From Pluralibacter gergoviae ATCC 33028 = NBRC 105706 (GTDB lineage: Bacteria; Pseudomonadota; Gammaproteobacteria; Enterobacterales; Enterobacteriaceae), in the NCBI RefSeq assembly GCF_001598855.1, contig NZ_BCZS01000024.1, positions 1 through 64,000 on the forward strand: 64,000 nucleotides of DNA. The letters run 5' to 3'. Below, one piece after another: positions 54,046-63,127 of this stretch. The notes under the pieces are model-generated. The model was given only the letters and a program-made list of their open reading frames with translations, ran no database searches and was not told the DNA's origin. How positions within the stretch are numbered: position 1 is the first letter of the stretch; each line of letters starts with the position of its first letter. The translations under genes and the position numbers were made by a program.

Positions 54046-54052
54046 CGCATCG

Positions 54053-54075
54053 GCCCGGCGGTCAGGCCGCCGGGC
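54053..54075. terminator. Hairpin between acnA and ribA
   Basis: GCCCGGCGG (54053-54061) and CCGCCGGGC (54067-54075) are perfect 9-base arms with a loop of five, between convergent genes. No clear T-run is present until TTATTTTTTG, eight bases further on the plus strand. Confidence 0.65.
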
Positions 54076-54083
54076 TGGAGGGG

Positions 54084-54674
54084 TTATTTTTTGAGCAGGT
54101 GGCCCATTTTGGCCGCTTTGGTATCCAGATAGTGCTCATTATTCGGGTTCCGTCCGACAATCAGCGGAACCCGCTCCACGATATTGATCCCCGCCTCGGA
54201 CAGAATCTCCACTTTGCGCGGATTGTTGGTCAGCAGGCGCACTTCATCGATTCCCAGCAGCTTAAACATATCTGCGCAGAGAGTGAAATCGCGCTCGTCG
54301 GCGGCAAAACCGAGCTGGTGGTTGGCCTCGACCGTGTCGTAACCCTGATCCTGCAGCGCATAGGCGCGGATCTTATTCAGCAGGCCGATATTACGGCCCT
54401 CCTGGCGGTGATAGATCAGCGCGCCGCGGCCCTCTTCGGCGATGTGGCTCAGCGCGGCCTCCAGCTGAAAGCCGCAGTCGCAGCGCAGGCTGAACAGCGC
54501 ATCGCCGGTGAGACATTCGGAGTGAACGCGCGCCAGTACGGGCGTACTGCCGGAAATATCGCCAAAAACAAGGGCCACGTGGTCCTTGCCGGTTGCCAGT
54601 TCTTCAAAGCCCACCATCAGGAAATCGCCCCAGGGGGTTGGCAGTTTGGCTTCTGCCACACGGTTAAGCTGCAT
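54084..54674 (-). CDS. ribA: GTP cyclohydrolase II
   Basis: The 196-residue enzyme opens the GTP imidazole ring to start riboflavin synthesis. Zinc ligands are in [14 protein letters not shown] (Cys-x-Cys) with the third Cys in [12 protein letters not shown], and the catalytic [13 protein letters not shown] is intact. The start at 54674 ([18 protein letters not shown]) gives the E. coli length; AGAGTAAAG-type upstream bases and GGAGAATTT form its ribosome site. Confidence 0.97.
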   Translation of the reverse strand: MQLNRVAEAKLPTPWGDFLMVGFEELATGKDHVALVFGDISGSTPVLARVHSECLTGDALFSLRCDCGFQLEAALSHIAEEGRGALIYHRQEGRNIGLLNKIRAYALQDQGYDTVEANHQLGFAADERDFTLCADMFKLLGIDEVRLLTNNPRKVEILSEAGINIVERVPLIVGRNPNNEHYLDTKAAKMGHLLKK

Positions 54675-54851
54675 GAAATTCTCCAGAGTAAAGCGGCATG
54701 CATTGGCCTTCTGTTTGCGATATTTTGCCACAAGGCCCGGTCTTCGCCTAATTGCAGGCGAACGACTGCGCTATAAGCGCACAATTCGGTATTTTTTACC
54801 GCCGTGATTATTTTCAGTTATGATTGTGATGCTTATGTAAAAGGAGAGAAA

Positions 54852-55610
54852 ATGCTGTCGATTGCCAGACGTACTGCCGCCGGTGCGGCGCTGCTGCTTG
54901 TTATGCCCGTTGCGGTTTGGGTTTCAGGCTGGACCTGGCAGCCGGAGCCGGGCGGCTGGGGCCTGAAAATGTTCTACTGGATCACCGAAACGGTTACCGA
55001 GCCGTGGGGCGTCATTACTCACGTGCTGCTGTTCGGCTGGTTTCTCTGGTGCCTGCGCTTCCGGCTTAAGGCCGCCATTGTCCTCTTTGCCATTCTGGCC
55101 GGGGTGATTCTGCTCGGGCAGAGCGTTAAGTCCTACGTCAAAAAGAGCGTGCAGGAGCCGCGGCCGTTTGTGGTCTGGCTTGAGAAAAATAAGCAGGTGC
55201 CGGTGGATGAGTTCTATGCTTTAAAGCGCAAGCAGCGCGGTGCGCTGGTGGAACGGCAGCTGGCCGATATGGATTCACTGCCGCTTTACCTGCGTAAGCA
55301 CTGGCAGTTCGAAACCGGATATGCGTTTCCTTCCGGGCATACCATGTTTGTCGCCAGCTGGGCGCTGCTGGCGGTAGGGTTGCTGTGGCCGCGTCGGCGC
55401 ACGTTCACTATTGTGCTGCTGCTTGCGTGGGCGACCGCGGTGATGGGTAGCCGCCTGGTGCTGGGCATGCACTGGCCGCGGGATCTGATTGCCTCGACGA
55501 TCGTCTCCTGGCTTTTAGTGACGCTGGCGACCTGGCTTACGCGAAAGCTCTGCGGTCCGTTAACGCCGCCGCCGGAAGAGGCCAGCGATATACGAGAACG
55601 TGCTGAATAA
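54852..55610 (+). CDS. pgpB: Phosphatidylglycerophosphatase B
   Basis: The 252-residue PAP2 family membrane phosphatase has the three-part active site: KKSVQEPRP, the His in PSGHTMF, and SRLVLGMHWPRD. Several membrane helices surround it. It dephosphorylates phosphatidylglycerophosphate and undecaprenyl pyrophosphate. The start at 54852 is preceded by AAGGAGAG; an open extension upstream is unsupported. The tail is divergent from E. coli. Confidence 0.95.
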   Translation: MLSIARRTAAGAALLLVMPVAVWVSGWTWQPEPGGWGLKMFYWITETVTEPWGVITHVLLFGWFLWCLRFRLKAAIVLFAILAGVILLGQSVKSYVKKSVQEPRPFVVWLEKNKQVPVDEFYALKRKQRGALVERQLADMDSLPLYLRKHWQFETGYAFPSGHTMFVASWALLAVGLLWPRRRTFTIVLLLAWATAVMGSRLVLGMHWPRDLIASTIVSWLLVTLATWLTRKLCGPLTPPPEEASDIRERAE

Positions 55611-55710
55611 TCATGCCAACGGTTGATTTAGGGCGCTGACGCCCATAAATCCGCACAATGCAGCACTTATGCCAGTTTCACCCCAGTAGCGAAAATGGTA
55701 TTTTATAAAG

Positions 55711-55733
55711 CTTGAATTGGTCGGCCGAATATT
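55711..55733 (+). promoter_or_regulatory. Possible heat-shock promoter of lapAB
   Basis: CTTGAA at 55711-55716 fits the -35 of sigma-32 promoters, and CCGAATA at 55725-55731 could be a weak -10. lapAB is known as heat-shock regulated in E. coli. The -10 match is poor, so this is tentative. Confidence 0.35.
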
Positions 55734-55767
55734 CTCTTTTCGCACTAACCACATGACGGGAAGTAAT

Positions 55768-56076
55768 GTGAAATATTTTCTGATTTTCTTACTGGTGTTA
55801 GCGATTTTTATTATCTCTGTCACCCTCGGGGCCCAGAACGATCAGCAGGTCACGTTCAACTATCTCCTCGCTCAGGGAGAGTTTCGTATCTCCACGCTGC
55901 TGGCCTTACTCTTCGCCGCCGGCTTTGCTATCGGCTGGCTGGTGTGCGGTATGTTCTGGCTGCGCGTGCGCGTCTCGCTGATGCGCGCCGATCGCAAAAT
56001 CAAGCGCCTGGAGCAGCAAATTTCTCCTGTCGTTCCCGCTTCACCCGCGCCGGCAGTCCCTGCGGTGAAGGAATAA
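55768..56076 (+). CDS. lapA: Lipopolysaccharide assembly protein A
   Basis: The 102-residue inner-membrane protein (YciS) has two membrane helices (about 3-23 and 43-65) and a cytoplasmic coiled tail with basic residues. LapA works with LapB in LPS assembly and in control of LpxC. The start is a GTG at 55768 (VKYFLIFLLVLAIF), which gives the E. coli length; an ATG at 55717 would add an unsupported stretch. It is followed by lapB after six bases. Confidence 0.94.
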   Translation: MKYFLIFLLVLAIFIISVTLGAQNDQQVTFNYLLAQGEFRISTLLALLFAAGFAIGWLVCGMFWLRVRVSLMRADRKIKRLEQQISPVVPASPAPAVPAVKE

Positions 56077-56082
56077 GACTTT

Positions 56083-57252
56083 ATGCTGGAACTGCTGTTT
56101 CTGCTGTTGCCCGTTGCTGCCGCTTACGGCTGGTACATGGGCCGCAGAAGTGCACAACAGTCTAAACAGGAAGACGCCAGCCGCCTTTCGCGCGATTACG
56201 TCGCGGGGATGAACTTCCTGCTGAGTAACCAGCAGGATAAGGCGGTTGACCTGTTCCTCGACATGCTGAAGGAAGACACCGGCACCGTTGAGGCCCATCT
56301 TACTCTCGGCAATCTGTTCCGCTCGCGCGGCGAAGTTGACCGCGCTATCCGCATTCACCAGACCCTGATGGAGAGCGCGTCGCTCACCTATGACCAGCGC
56401 CTGCTGGCGATCCAGCAGTTGGGCAAGGATTACATGGCCGCCGGCCTGTACGATCGCGCTGAAGATATGTTCAGCCAGCTGGTGGATGAAACCGAATTTC
56501 GCATTGGCGCTATGCAGCAGCTGCTGCAAATTTATCAGGCCACCAGCGACTGGCAGAAGGCCATCGAGGTCGCCGAGCGGCTGGTCAAGCTTGGCAAAGA
56601 GAATCACCGCCTGGAGATAGCCAATTTCTGGTGCGAACTGGCGCTGCAGCAGATGGGCAACGGCGAAATGGATAAGGCGATGGTGCTGCTGCGCAAGGGC
56701 GCCTCGGCGGACAGCAGCAGCGCGCGTATCTCCATCATGATGGGCCGGGTATGGATGAGCAAGGGCGACTACGGCAAAGCCGTGGAGTGCCTGCAGCGGG
56801 TCATCGATCAGGACCGCGAGATGGTCAGCGAAACCCTGGAGATGCTTCAGACCTGCTACCAGCAACTGGGCAAAGAGGCGGAGTGGGAGCACTTCCTGCG
56901 CCGCGCCGTGGAAGAGAACACCGGGGCGACCGCCGAGCTGATGCTGGCGCAGCTGCTCGAGCAGCGTCAGGGCGTCGATGCCGCCCAGACCTACATCACC
57001 CGCCAGCTGCAGCAGCATCCGACCATGCGCGTTTTCCACAAACTGATGGACTATCACCTCAGCGAAGCGGAAGAGGGCCGCGCCAAGGAGAGCCTGGGCG
57101 TGCTGCGCGATATGGTCGGCGAGCAGGTGCGCAGCAAGCCGCGCTACCGCTGCACGAAGTGCGGCTTCACGGCCTACACCCTCTACTGGCACTGCCCGTC
57201 GTGCCGGGCGTGGTCCACCGTTAAGCCGATTCGCGGCCTCGACGGACAGTAA
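56083..57252 (+). CDS. lapB: Lipopolysaccharide assembly protein B
   Basis: The 389-residue protein (YciM) has one N-terminal membrane anchor (MLELLFLLLPVAAAYGWYMG), a series of TPR helices (about 35-340) and a C-terminal rubredoxin-like metal site (CTKCGF ... CPSCRAW). LapB guides LpxC to FtsH and so limits LPS synthesis. It is essential in E. coli and coupled to lapA here. Confidence 0.96.
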   Translation: MLELLFLLLPVAAAYGWYMGRRSAQQSKQEDASRLSRDYVAGMNFLLSNQQDKAVDLFLDMLKEDTGTVEAHLTLGNLFRSRGEVDRAIRIHQTLMESASLTYDQRLLAIQQLGKDYMAAGLYDRAEDMFSQLVDETEFRIGAMQQLLQIYQATSDWQKAIEVAERLVKLGKENHRLEIANFWCELALQQMGNGEMDKAMVLLRKGASADSSSARISIMMGRVWMSKGDYGKAVECLQRVIDQDREMVSETLEMLQTCYQQLGKEAEWEHFLRRAVEENTGATAELMLAQLLEQRQGVDAAQTYITRQLQQHPTMRVFHKLMDYHLSEAEEGRAKESLGVLRDMVGEQVRSKPRYRCTKCGFTAYTLYWHCPSCRAWSTVKPIRGLDGQ

Positions 57253-57429
57253 TTTTATAAAAAACGCCCATTTTAGTTACAACATACTTATATGCTTCTG
57301 CTCCAGCTCAGGCCTTGTGCCGCGTTTTTTCTGCAGGGCGAAAAGGGCCGACGGGCGGCCTGCGCATTTAGTTTCATTCCGAAATAATTTCTGCAGAGTT
57401 ATGCGCTACACTGGCGTGCGGAGGACGGG

Positions 57430-58221
57430 ATGAAACGACCTGTAGGGAAAATGCTGCTACTGCTGATGCTTGCGCTGGTCGGCACCGCGCGCGGGGCCGG
57501 TATTGCTATGGATCCGCAGACGGCGAATCAGGTTACGCGCATTGTGGCCACCCGGGTTCTTCCCTGGGCGGGCGAGCCCCACGGAACAACCCTCGGCCGC
57601 GTTTCCGCCGCGTTTCTCGGCACCCGCTATCGGGCCGGTACCCTCATCGGCGGTCCCGACACGCCGGAGGCGCTGGTCGCCGACTTCAGTGGCGTGGACT
57701 GCTTCACCTACGTCGATTACGTCGAAGCCCTGAGCCGCAGCCGCGACCGGCAGAGCTTTCTGCAAAATCTGGCCCGCATACGCTACGTCGGCGGCCGCGT
57801 CGGCTACCTCAGCCGCCGCCATTTCTTCAGCGACTGGTTCGCCACGCAGCCGCGCAACGCCGCAGATATTACCCCGCTTCTCAGCCCGCGCTACCGCACG
57901 GCGCAAAAGCGGCTTAACCTGCGCCCCGGCGGCGGCAAATTTATTCCGGGGCTGGGCATTCGCCCGCGCACGATTAACTATATTCCGGGCCGGGCGGTCG
58001 ACGCCGGCGTGATCGAAAAACTAAAAGAGGGCGACTACGTGGGGATCTACTCCCCGCTGGCGGGGCTGGACGTGACCCACGTCGGCATCGTGGTACGCCA
58101 CGATGGCCAGCTGTGGTTTCGCGACGCCTCATCGCTCGCCGCTGAGCGCAAGGTGATGGATTCACCTTTTCTGGCCTACGTTCGCCAGAAGCCCGGCATC
58201 GTGGTACTGCGTTCACCGTAG
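57430..58221 (+). CDS. Secreted DUF1460 (amidase-like, NlpC/P60-type fold) protein
   Basis: The 263-residue protein has a signal peptide (MKRPVGKMLLLLMLALVGTARG). The mature part has the DUF1460 pattern with a candidate catalytic Cys91 in SGVDCFTYVDYVEAL and a candidate His in LDVTHVGIVVRH, as in peptidoglycan amidases and peptidases of this fold. It probably acts on the cell wall in the periplasm, but the bond cut is unknown. It has GGACGGG upstream and stands between lapB and pyrF, which are adjacent in E. coli as I recall. No partner is evident. Confidence 0.82.
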   Translation: MKRPVGKMLLLLMLALVGTARGAGIAMDPQTANQVTRIVATRVLPWAGEPHGTTLGRVSAAFLGTRYRAGTLIGGPDTPEALVADFSGVDCFTYVDYVEALSRSRDRQSFLQNLARIRYVGGRVGYLSRRHFFSDWFATQPRNAADITPLLSPRYRTAQKRLNLRPGGGKFIPGLGIRPRTINYIPGRAVDAGVIEKLKEGDYVGIYSPLAGLDVTHVGIVVRHDGQLWFRDASSLAAERKVMDSPFLAYVRQKPGIVVLRSP

Positions 58222-58387
58222 CCTCTGATTCTTTCATCGCCCGGGCGAGAATTAAGCGATCTCTGTTTATCAATCCCGGCCAGTCAAAGAGCAGGGGGAA
58301 CGGCCTGTTCATTTTGTCCCGTCGCGGGTAGAATGCACGCCGTTTGCCCTTTTTCCGCCGGTCCGGCCCCAACAACAAGGTCTGAAC

Positions 58388-59104
58388 ATGACGTCTGAAT
58401 CCCGAATTGTGACTTCCTCTCCCGTTGTCGTTGCGCTTGATTACCGCGACAAAGACAGCGCGCTGGCTTTCGTCGACCGCATTGAGCCGCGCGACTGCCG
58501 CCTGAAGGTTGGCAAAGAGATGTTTACCCGCTTTGGTCCCGGGTTTGTGCAGGCGCTGCAGCAGCGCGGTTTTGATGTATTCCTCGACCTGAAGTTTCAC
58601 GATATTCCGAACACGACGGCGCACGCCGTGGCCGCCGCCGCCGACCTGGGCGTATGGATGGTCAATGTCCACGCTTGCGGCGGCGCGCGCATGATGACGG
58701 CAGCCCGCGAAGCGCTCCTGCCGTTTGGCAAGGATGCGCCGCTGCTGATTGCGGTGACGGTGCTGACCAGCATGGAAGCCAGCGATCTGCAGGACCTGGG
58801 CGTGACGCTGTCACCGGCAGAGTACGCGCTCAGGCTGGCGGCGCTCACCCAGCGCTGCGGCCTCGACGGCGTGGTCTGTTCGGCGCAGGAAGCGGTGCGT
58901 ATGAAGCAGGAGCGCGGCCAGGCGTTCCGGCTGGTGACGCCGGGCATTCGTCCGGCCGGCAGCGAGGCGGGCGATCAGCGCCGCATTATGACGCCCCGGG
59001 ACGCGAAAGCGGCCGGCGTGGACTATATGGTAATTGGCCGCCCGGTGACCCAGTCGGCCGATCCGGCGCAGACGCTGCGCGATATTAACGCCTCTCTCGC
59101 CTAA
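58388..59104 (+). CDS. pyrF: Orotidine 5'-phosphate decarboxylase
   Basis: The 238-residue TIM barrel has the catalytic [10 protein letters not shown] (Lys-Asp) and the phosphate loop [17 protein letters not shown]. It forms UMP. The N-terminus before VVVALDY is a few residues shorter than in E. coli. It is followed by yciH after nine bases, as in other enterics. Confidence 0.97.
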   Translation: MTSESRIVTSSPVVVALDYRDKDSALAFVDRIEPRDCRLKVGKEMFTRFGPGFVQALQQRGFDVFLDLKFHDIPNTTAHAVAAAADLGVWMVNVHACGGARMMTAAREALLPFGKDAPLLIAVTVLTSMEASDLQDLGVTLSPAEYALRLAALTQRCGLDGVVCSAQEAVRMKQERGQAFRLVTPGIRPAGSEAGDQRRIMTPRDAKAAGVDYMVIGRPVTQSADPAQTLRDINASLA

Positions 59105-59113
59105 GGAGCCGAT

Positions 59114-59440
59114 ATGAGCGATTCCAACAGCCGCCTGGTCTACTCTACGGAGAGCGGGCGCATTGACGAGCCAAAAGCCGCGCCCGCGCGGCCAAAAGGC
59201 GACGGTATCGTGCGCATCCAGCGCCAGACCAGCGGCCGCAAAGGGAAAGGCGTGTGCCTGATAACCGGTATTGACGCCGACGACGCCGCGCTGGCGACGC
59301 TCGCCGCCGAGCTGAAAAAGAAGTGCGGCTGCGGCGGATCGGTCAAAGAGGGCGTGATTGAAATTCAGGGCGACAAGCGCGAGCTGATTAAATCGCTGCT
59401 GGAGACCAAAGGGATGAAGGTTAAGCTGGCGGGCGGCTAA
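59114..59440 (+). CDS. yciH: SUI1/eIF1-family translation factor YciH
   Basis: The 108-residue protein is a bacterial SUI1-like factor, with the eIF1 fold region KGVCLITGIDADDAALATLAAELKKK and GCGGSVKEGVIEIQGD. It is linked to selection of initiation complexes. AAGGAG precedes the start, close behind pyrF, so the two are co-transcribed. Confidence 0.94.
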   Translation: MSDSNSRLVYSTESGRIDEPKAAPARPKGDGIVRIQRQTSGRKGKGVCLITGIDADDAALATLAAELKKKCGCGGSVKEGVIEIQGDKRELIKSLLETKGMKVKLAGG

Positions 59441-59450
59441 AAGCAAAAGA

Positions 59451-59472
59451 GCCACGGATTGCCGTGGCCCTT
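59451..59472 (+). terminator. Probable terminator after yciH
   Basis: GCCACGG and CCGTGGC form a 7-bp stem with loop ATTG, followed by CCTT. It lies 10 bases past the yciH stop, between convergent yciH and osmB. Confidence 0.7.
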
Positions 59473-59497
59473 ATATTTCACATAGCAGGTGGAGCGA

Positions 59498-59716
59498 TTA
59501 TTTACCAACCTGATGGCCGATAATACCGCCGACGGCGGCGCCGCCGAGAGTGCCAAGGGTGCTGCCGTCGGTCAGCACGGCGCCACCGACTGCGCCCGCG
59601 CCTGCGCCGAGCGCCGTATTACGGTCGCGTTTCGACCAGTGCCCGCAGGCGCTCAGAGACATTGCTAAAGTTACTGCTAACAGCGATGCGGTCATTTTTT
59701 TACTTATTAACATCAT
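59498..59716 (-). CDS. osmB: Osmotically inducible lipoprotein OsmB
   Basis: The 72-residue lipoprotein has lipobox LSAC (residues 21-24) and a Gly-rich C-terminal glycine-zipper segment (LGAGAGAVGGAVLTDGSTLGTLGGAAVGG). In E. coli it is induced by osmotic and stationary-phase stress. The start at 59716 follows AGGAGAG; the longer frame upstream would displace the lipobox. Confidence 0.95.
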   Translation of the reverse strand: MMLISKKMTASLLAVTLAMSLSACGHWSKRDRNTALGAGAGAVGGAVLTDGSTLGTLGGAAVGGIIGHQVGK

Positions 59717-59959
59717 AATTTTCTCTCCTGAATGAACAATTTCCGGACAGCACCTCAAGTTTAGCGTAACGCTATAAAAACTCTGTGTGCATACCGAGCT
59801 ATCTGCGCAGGTGTTGCTCAAATCACGCAAGTGATAGTCACTTCCTGTCATATCGCTAATAAGAATTGTAAGGCAGTCCACACAATGAAGGAGGTTAAAA
59901 ACTCTTAATTACGGGCTCGGAAGAATCTGGATATGTCAAAATATGGCGGAGTGCTTCGG

Positions 59960-59984
59960 GATACCTCTGCGTCGCAGAGGTATC
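59960..59984. terminator. Perfect hairpin after yciT
   Basis: GATACCTCTGCG and CGCAGAGGTATC are perfect 12-base arms around one base, four bases beyond the yciT stop. It is without a T-run in either direction except GTTTC on the plus strand. Confidence 0.6.
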
Positions 59985-59987
59985 GTT

Positions 59988-60737
59988 TCAGGGGCGGGGA
60001 ACAATATTGACCTGCAGGCCGCTCGCCAGGAGCTGCTGCTGCATCTCCCGGGCGATCCCATCGTCGGTGATGACCCGGCTGAATTTTTGTGCCGGGGCAA
60101 AAGGATAGGGGTGCACGGCGCCGAATTTTGAGCTGTCGCTGAGCACGATTGCCTCGCAGCCTTTGTCCAGCACCGCGTTAACTACGTCTGCGCGCATCAT
60201 ATCCCGGCAGGTGAAGCCGGTCTCAGGCCGCCAGCCGTCGACGCCGATAAACGCCTTACTGAAATGCACCTGCTGAATACACTGCCGGGTCAGCGGGCCC
60301 ACCATGCTTTCACTTTTCTTCTGGTAGATGCCGCCAAGCAAAATAACCTGCGCAGGCTGCTCCTTGAGCAGGTGCGCAATATAGCTGCTGACGGTGATAA
60401 TGGTGATATCCGGTTGCGCGGCCAGCACGCGGGCGAGCAGGGCGTTGCTGCTGCCGTTTTCAATAAATACCGTTTCGCCCGCGCTAACCTGAGAGGCGGC
60501 AAATTCCGCCAGCTCGCGCTTGAGGGCGAAATTATTCATCATGCGGGTCTCAACGTCTTCGCTGTCGATGGGTACCGCGAAGCCGTGGGTGCGGCGCAGG
60601 AAACTCTGTTTTTCCAGCAGATTGAGATCCTGGCGGATGGTGACCTCAGAAACGCCGGTCATATGGGCAAGATCGACAACGCTCATGCGGCCTTTGTCGA
60701 TCACCATTTGCAAAATAGACTGTTGTCGGGTGTTCAT
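59988..60737 (-). CDS. yciT: DeoR-family transcriptional regulator YciT
   Basis: The 249-residue protein has a DeoR helix-turn-helix ([38 protein letters not shown], in parts, residues 1-55) and a sugar-phosphate-binding DeoRC domain with [10 protein letters not shown]. In E. coli YciT affects osmB and motility/osmotic control; its ligand is unknown. The start at 60737 gives the E. coli length. yciZ lies just upstream on the same strand. Confidence 0.93.
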   Translation of the reverse strand: MNTRQQSILQMVIDKGRMSVVDLAHMTGVSEVTIRQDLNLLEKQSFLRRTHGFAVPIDSEDVETRMMNNFALKRELAEFAASQVSAGETVFIENGSSNALLARVLAAQPDITIITVSSYIAHLLKEQPAQVILLGGIYQKKSESMVGPLTRQCIQQVHFSKAFIGVDGWRPETGFTCRDMMRADVVNAVLDKGCEAIVLSDSSKFGAVHPYPFAPAQKFSRVITDDGIAREMQQQLLASGLQVNIVPRP

Positions 60738-60756
60738 ATTCGTTTCGCGGCGGCGG

Positions 60757-60939
60757 TTAAATTTCCCAGGGCGACTTGGGCTGCGCGGATCTATTATCCT
60801 GCGGGTTGGCAACCTGTTCCAGCAGCTCCGCCTTGAGGATTTCCAGATTTTTGATTGCCGACTGGTGATCGCCACCAACCAGAATATCCAGCACAATATC
60901 AATCCGCTGGGCTAACTGACGAGCATCTAAATTGGACAT
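60757..60939 (-). CDS. yciZ: Small conserved protein YciZ (UPF0509)
   Basis: The 60-residue protein starts [20 protein letters not shown] and is mostly helical, with a Lys/Glu helix ILKAELLEQ. It matches the UPF0509 family. No function is known. The gene is 19 bases upstream of yciT and may be co-transcribed. The next gene in E. coli, pdeR, is missing here. Confidence 0.9.
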   Translation of the reverse strand: MSNLDARQLAQRIDIVLDILVGGDHQSAIKNLEILKAELLEQVANPQDNRSAQPKSPWEI

Positions 60940-61073
60940 AAATTATCCCGCAAGGAAATTAATAAAAATCAATGATGCAAAAAATGATGGAAAAAGAGAA
61001 GCAGAAATTGGCGGCTGGTCAGAGGTGATGGTCAAAAACGCCGTTATTAATCAAAAAAACGCAAAGCGCGGAC

Positions 61074-61101
61074 GGCGTGGCTAACGACTGGTAGCCACGC
61101 C
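61074..61101 (-). terminator. Terminator after rnb
   Basis: GGCGTGGCTA (61074-61083) and TAGCCACGCC (61092-61101) form a 10-bp stem eight bases past the rnb stop on the minus strand; the T-run (61054-61060 as A on plus) comes some 14 bases later. Confidence 0.65.
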
Positions 61102-61108
61102 GTGCCGC

Positions 61109-63046
61109 TTAGGCCCTGAAAGGCCGGGCGATGACGCTGCGGGTTTCCATGCGTACTTCGGCGATGGTGACGTCAATCACGTCGCTGACCCGGTAGGCCG
61201 TTTCACCTTTGATCTGCACGGTACCGTTCTCCTGGCTGCAGACCAGCTCGTCGCGCACCGCGTGGATAAAGGGCGCCGGAATAAAGGCCACCGCGCCGTT
61301 ATCCACCAGCCGCACGCGCATACCGCCGCGGCTGATATCGATGATTTCTGCGCTGAAGCGGGTATCGGTGCCGGCTTTATCCTTCAGGAAGCGGGCATAC
61401 AGCCAGTCGGCCACGTCGCGCTCCGCCATACGATTGGCGCGGCGGCGCTCGGCCATCTGTACGGTAATATCGTCCTGCGGGCGGGCCGGAGATTCCCCTT
61501 TGATGATCGCCTTCAGCAGGCGGTGGTTGACCATGTCGCCGTATTTGCGGATAGGCGAGGTCCAGGTGGCGTAAGCCTCAAGACCAAGGCCAAAGTGCGG
61601 GCCCGGCTCAACGCTGATTTCCGCGAAGGACTGGAAGCGGCGAATGCGGCTGTCGAGGAAGCCGGACGGCATGGCGTCCAGCTCGCGGCGCAGCTTGCAG
61701 AAGCCGTTGAGGGTCAGCACTTCCTGGGCGTCAACGTGAACATCGTGGGTCTTCAGCAGCTCGGCCAGCTGTTCCGTTTTCGCCGCGTCAAAGCCGGTGT
61801 GCACGTTGTAGATACCGAAGCCGAGCTTGTCGCGCAGCACGCGGGCGGCGCAGATGTTGGCGGCGATCATTGACTCTTCAACGATGCGGTTAGCGATGCG
61901 GCGCGGTTCGGCGACGATATCCAGCACTTCGCCTTTTTCGCCCAGCACGAAGCGGTAGTCCGGCCGGTCTTTAAATACCAGAGCGTGATTGTGGCGCCAC
62001 TCGCCGCGCAGGGCGCAGATGCGCGCCAGCAGCGTGATCTGCGCCGCAATGGCGTCGCCCGGCGGCGTCCAGCCGCCGTTGCCTTCCAGCCAGTCGGAGA
62101 CGCTGTCGTAGGCCAGCTTCGCCTTCGATTCGATGGTGGCGGCAAAAAATTCAATGTCATCGGCAATGGCGCCGTCGGCGTCGATAATCATCCGGCAGGC
62201 CAGCACCGGGCGCGGCTCGTTGGCGCGCAGCGAGCAGAGGTCGTCAGACAGCTCGCGCGGCAGCATCGGGATATTGAAGCCCGGCAGATAGTTGGTGAAG
62301 GAGCGAACCTTCGCCGCTTTATCCAGCTTGCTGCCTTCGACAATCCACGCCGTTGGATCGGCAATGGCGACGGTCAGGTGCAGCCGGCCGTCGGCCGCTT
62401 CTTCCGCGTACAGCGCATCATCCATATCTTCGGTGCTGGCGCTGTCGATGGTGACAAAGTCGAGGCCGGTCAGGTCGCGGCGCTCAAGGCCTTCATCCTG
62501 CATTTCGGTGGCTATACCGTCCGGCGCCTCTTTTTCCAGGTTATGGCGCGCCAGGGTCACCCACCACGGCACGAAGTGGTCTTCGCCGTAGGTAATGAAC
62601 TGGGTCAGCTCCGCGTAGAAACTGCGGTCGCCCTTCAGCGGGTGACGGCGCATTTCCGCAACGGCCCAGTCACCCTCTTTAAAATCGTGCTCGACGCCGC
62701 GGGCGGCGCGGCAGGGGATAGCGTCCTTCAGCAGCGGATGATCCGGGACAATAGACAGGCGATCGTCTTTACGCTGAACGCGGCCGACGAAGCGGGTCAG
62801 GAAGGGCTCGACCAGCTCTTCCGGCTCCGCGCTCTCTTTGTCTTTCTCGCTGTGGATGACGGCAATAATGCGGTCGCCGTGCATCACTTTCTTCATCTGC
62901 GGCGGCGGAATGAAATAGCTTTTCTGGGCATCGACTTCGAGAAATCCGAAGCCCTTTTCGGTGCCTTTAACGACCCCTTCAGCGCGGGGAGTCTGGGAAT
63001 GAAGTTGCTGTTTTAACTGCGCGAGCAGCGGATTGTCCTGAAGCAT
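61109..63046 (-). CDS. rnb: Ribonuclease II
   Basis: The 645-residue exoribonuclease has N-terminal cold-shock domains, the RNB catalytic domain with the acidic cluster [19 protein letters not shown], and a C-terminal S1 domain (about 560-645). It degrades single-stranded RNA 3' to 5'. The length is within one residue of E. coli. In E. coli pdeR lies directly downstream; here yciZ is next after 169 bases. Confidence 0.97.
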   Translation of the reverse strand: MLQDNPLLAQLKQQLHSQTPRAEGVVKGTEKGFGFLEVDAQKSYFIPPPQMKKVMHGDRIIAVIHSEKDKESAEPEELVEPFLTRFVGRVQRKDDRLSIVPDHPLLKDAIPCRAARGVEHDFKEGDWAVAEMRRHPLKGDRSFYAELTQFITYGEDHFVPWWVTLARHNLEKEAPDGIATEMQDEGLERRDLTGLDFVTIDSASTEDMDDALYAEEAADGRLHLTVAIADPTAWIVEGSKLDKAAKVRSFTNYLPGFNIPMLPRELSDDLCSLRANEPRPVLACRMIIDADGAIADDIEFFAATIESKAKLAYDSVSDWLEGNGGWTPPGDAIAAQITLLARICALRGEWRHNHALVFKDRPDYRFVLGEKGEVLDIVAEPRRIANRIVEESMIAANICAARVLRDKLGFGIYNVHTGFDAAKTEQLAELLKTHDVHVDAQEVLTLNGFCKLRRELDAMPSGFLDSRIRRFQSFAEISVEPGPHFGLGLEAYATWTSPIRKYGDMVNHRLLKAIIKGESPARPQDDITVQMAERRRANRMAERDVADWLYARFLKDKAGTDTRFSAEIIDISRGGMRVRLVDNGAVAFIPAPFIHAVRDELVCSQENGTVQIKGETAYRVSDVIDVTIAEVRMETRSVIARPFRA

Positions 63047-63127
63047 AATAATCTGTTTTCGTGGCTGGATGAGCGGCTGACAGTTTTACGCGATATTCCC
63101 CCCGTCAGCAAGCGCTCTTTAACCCTT

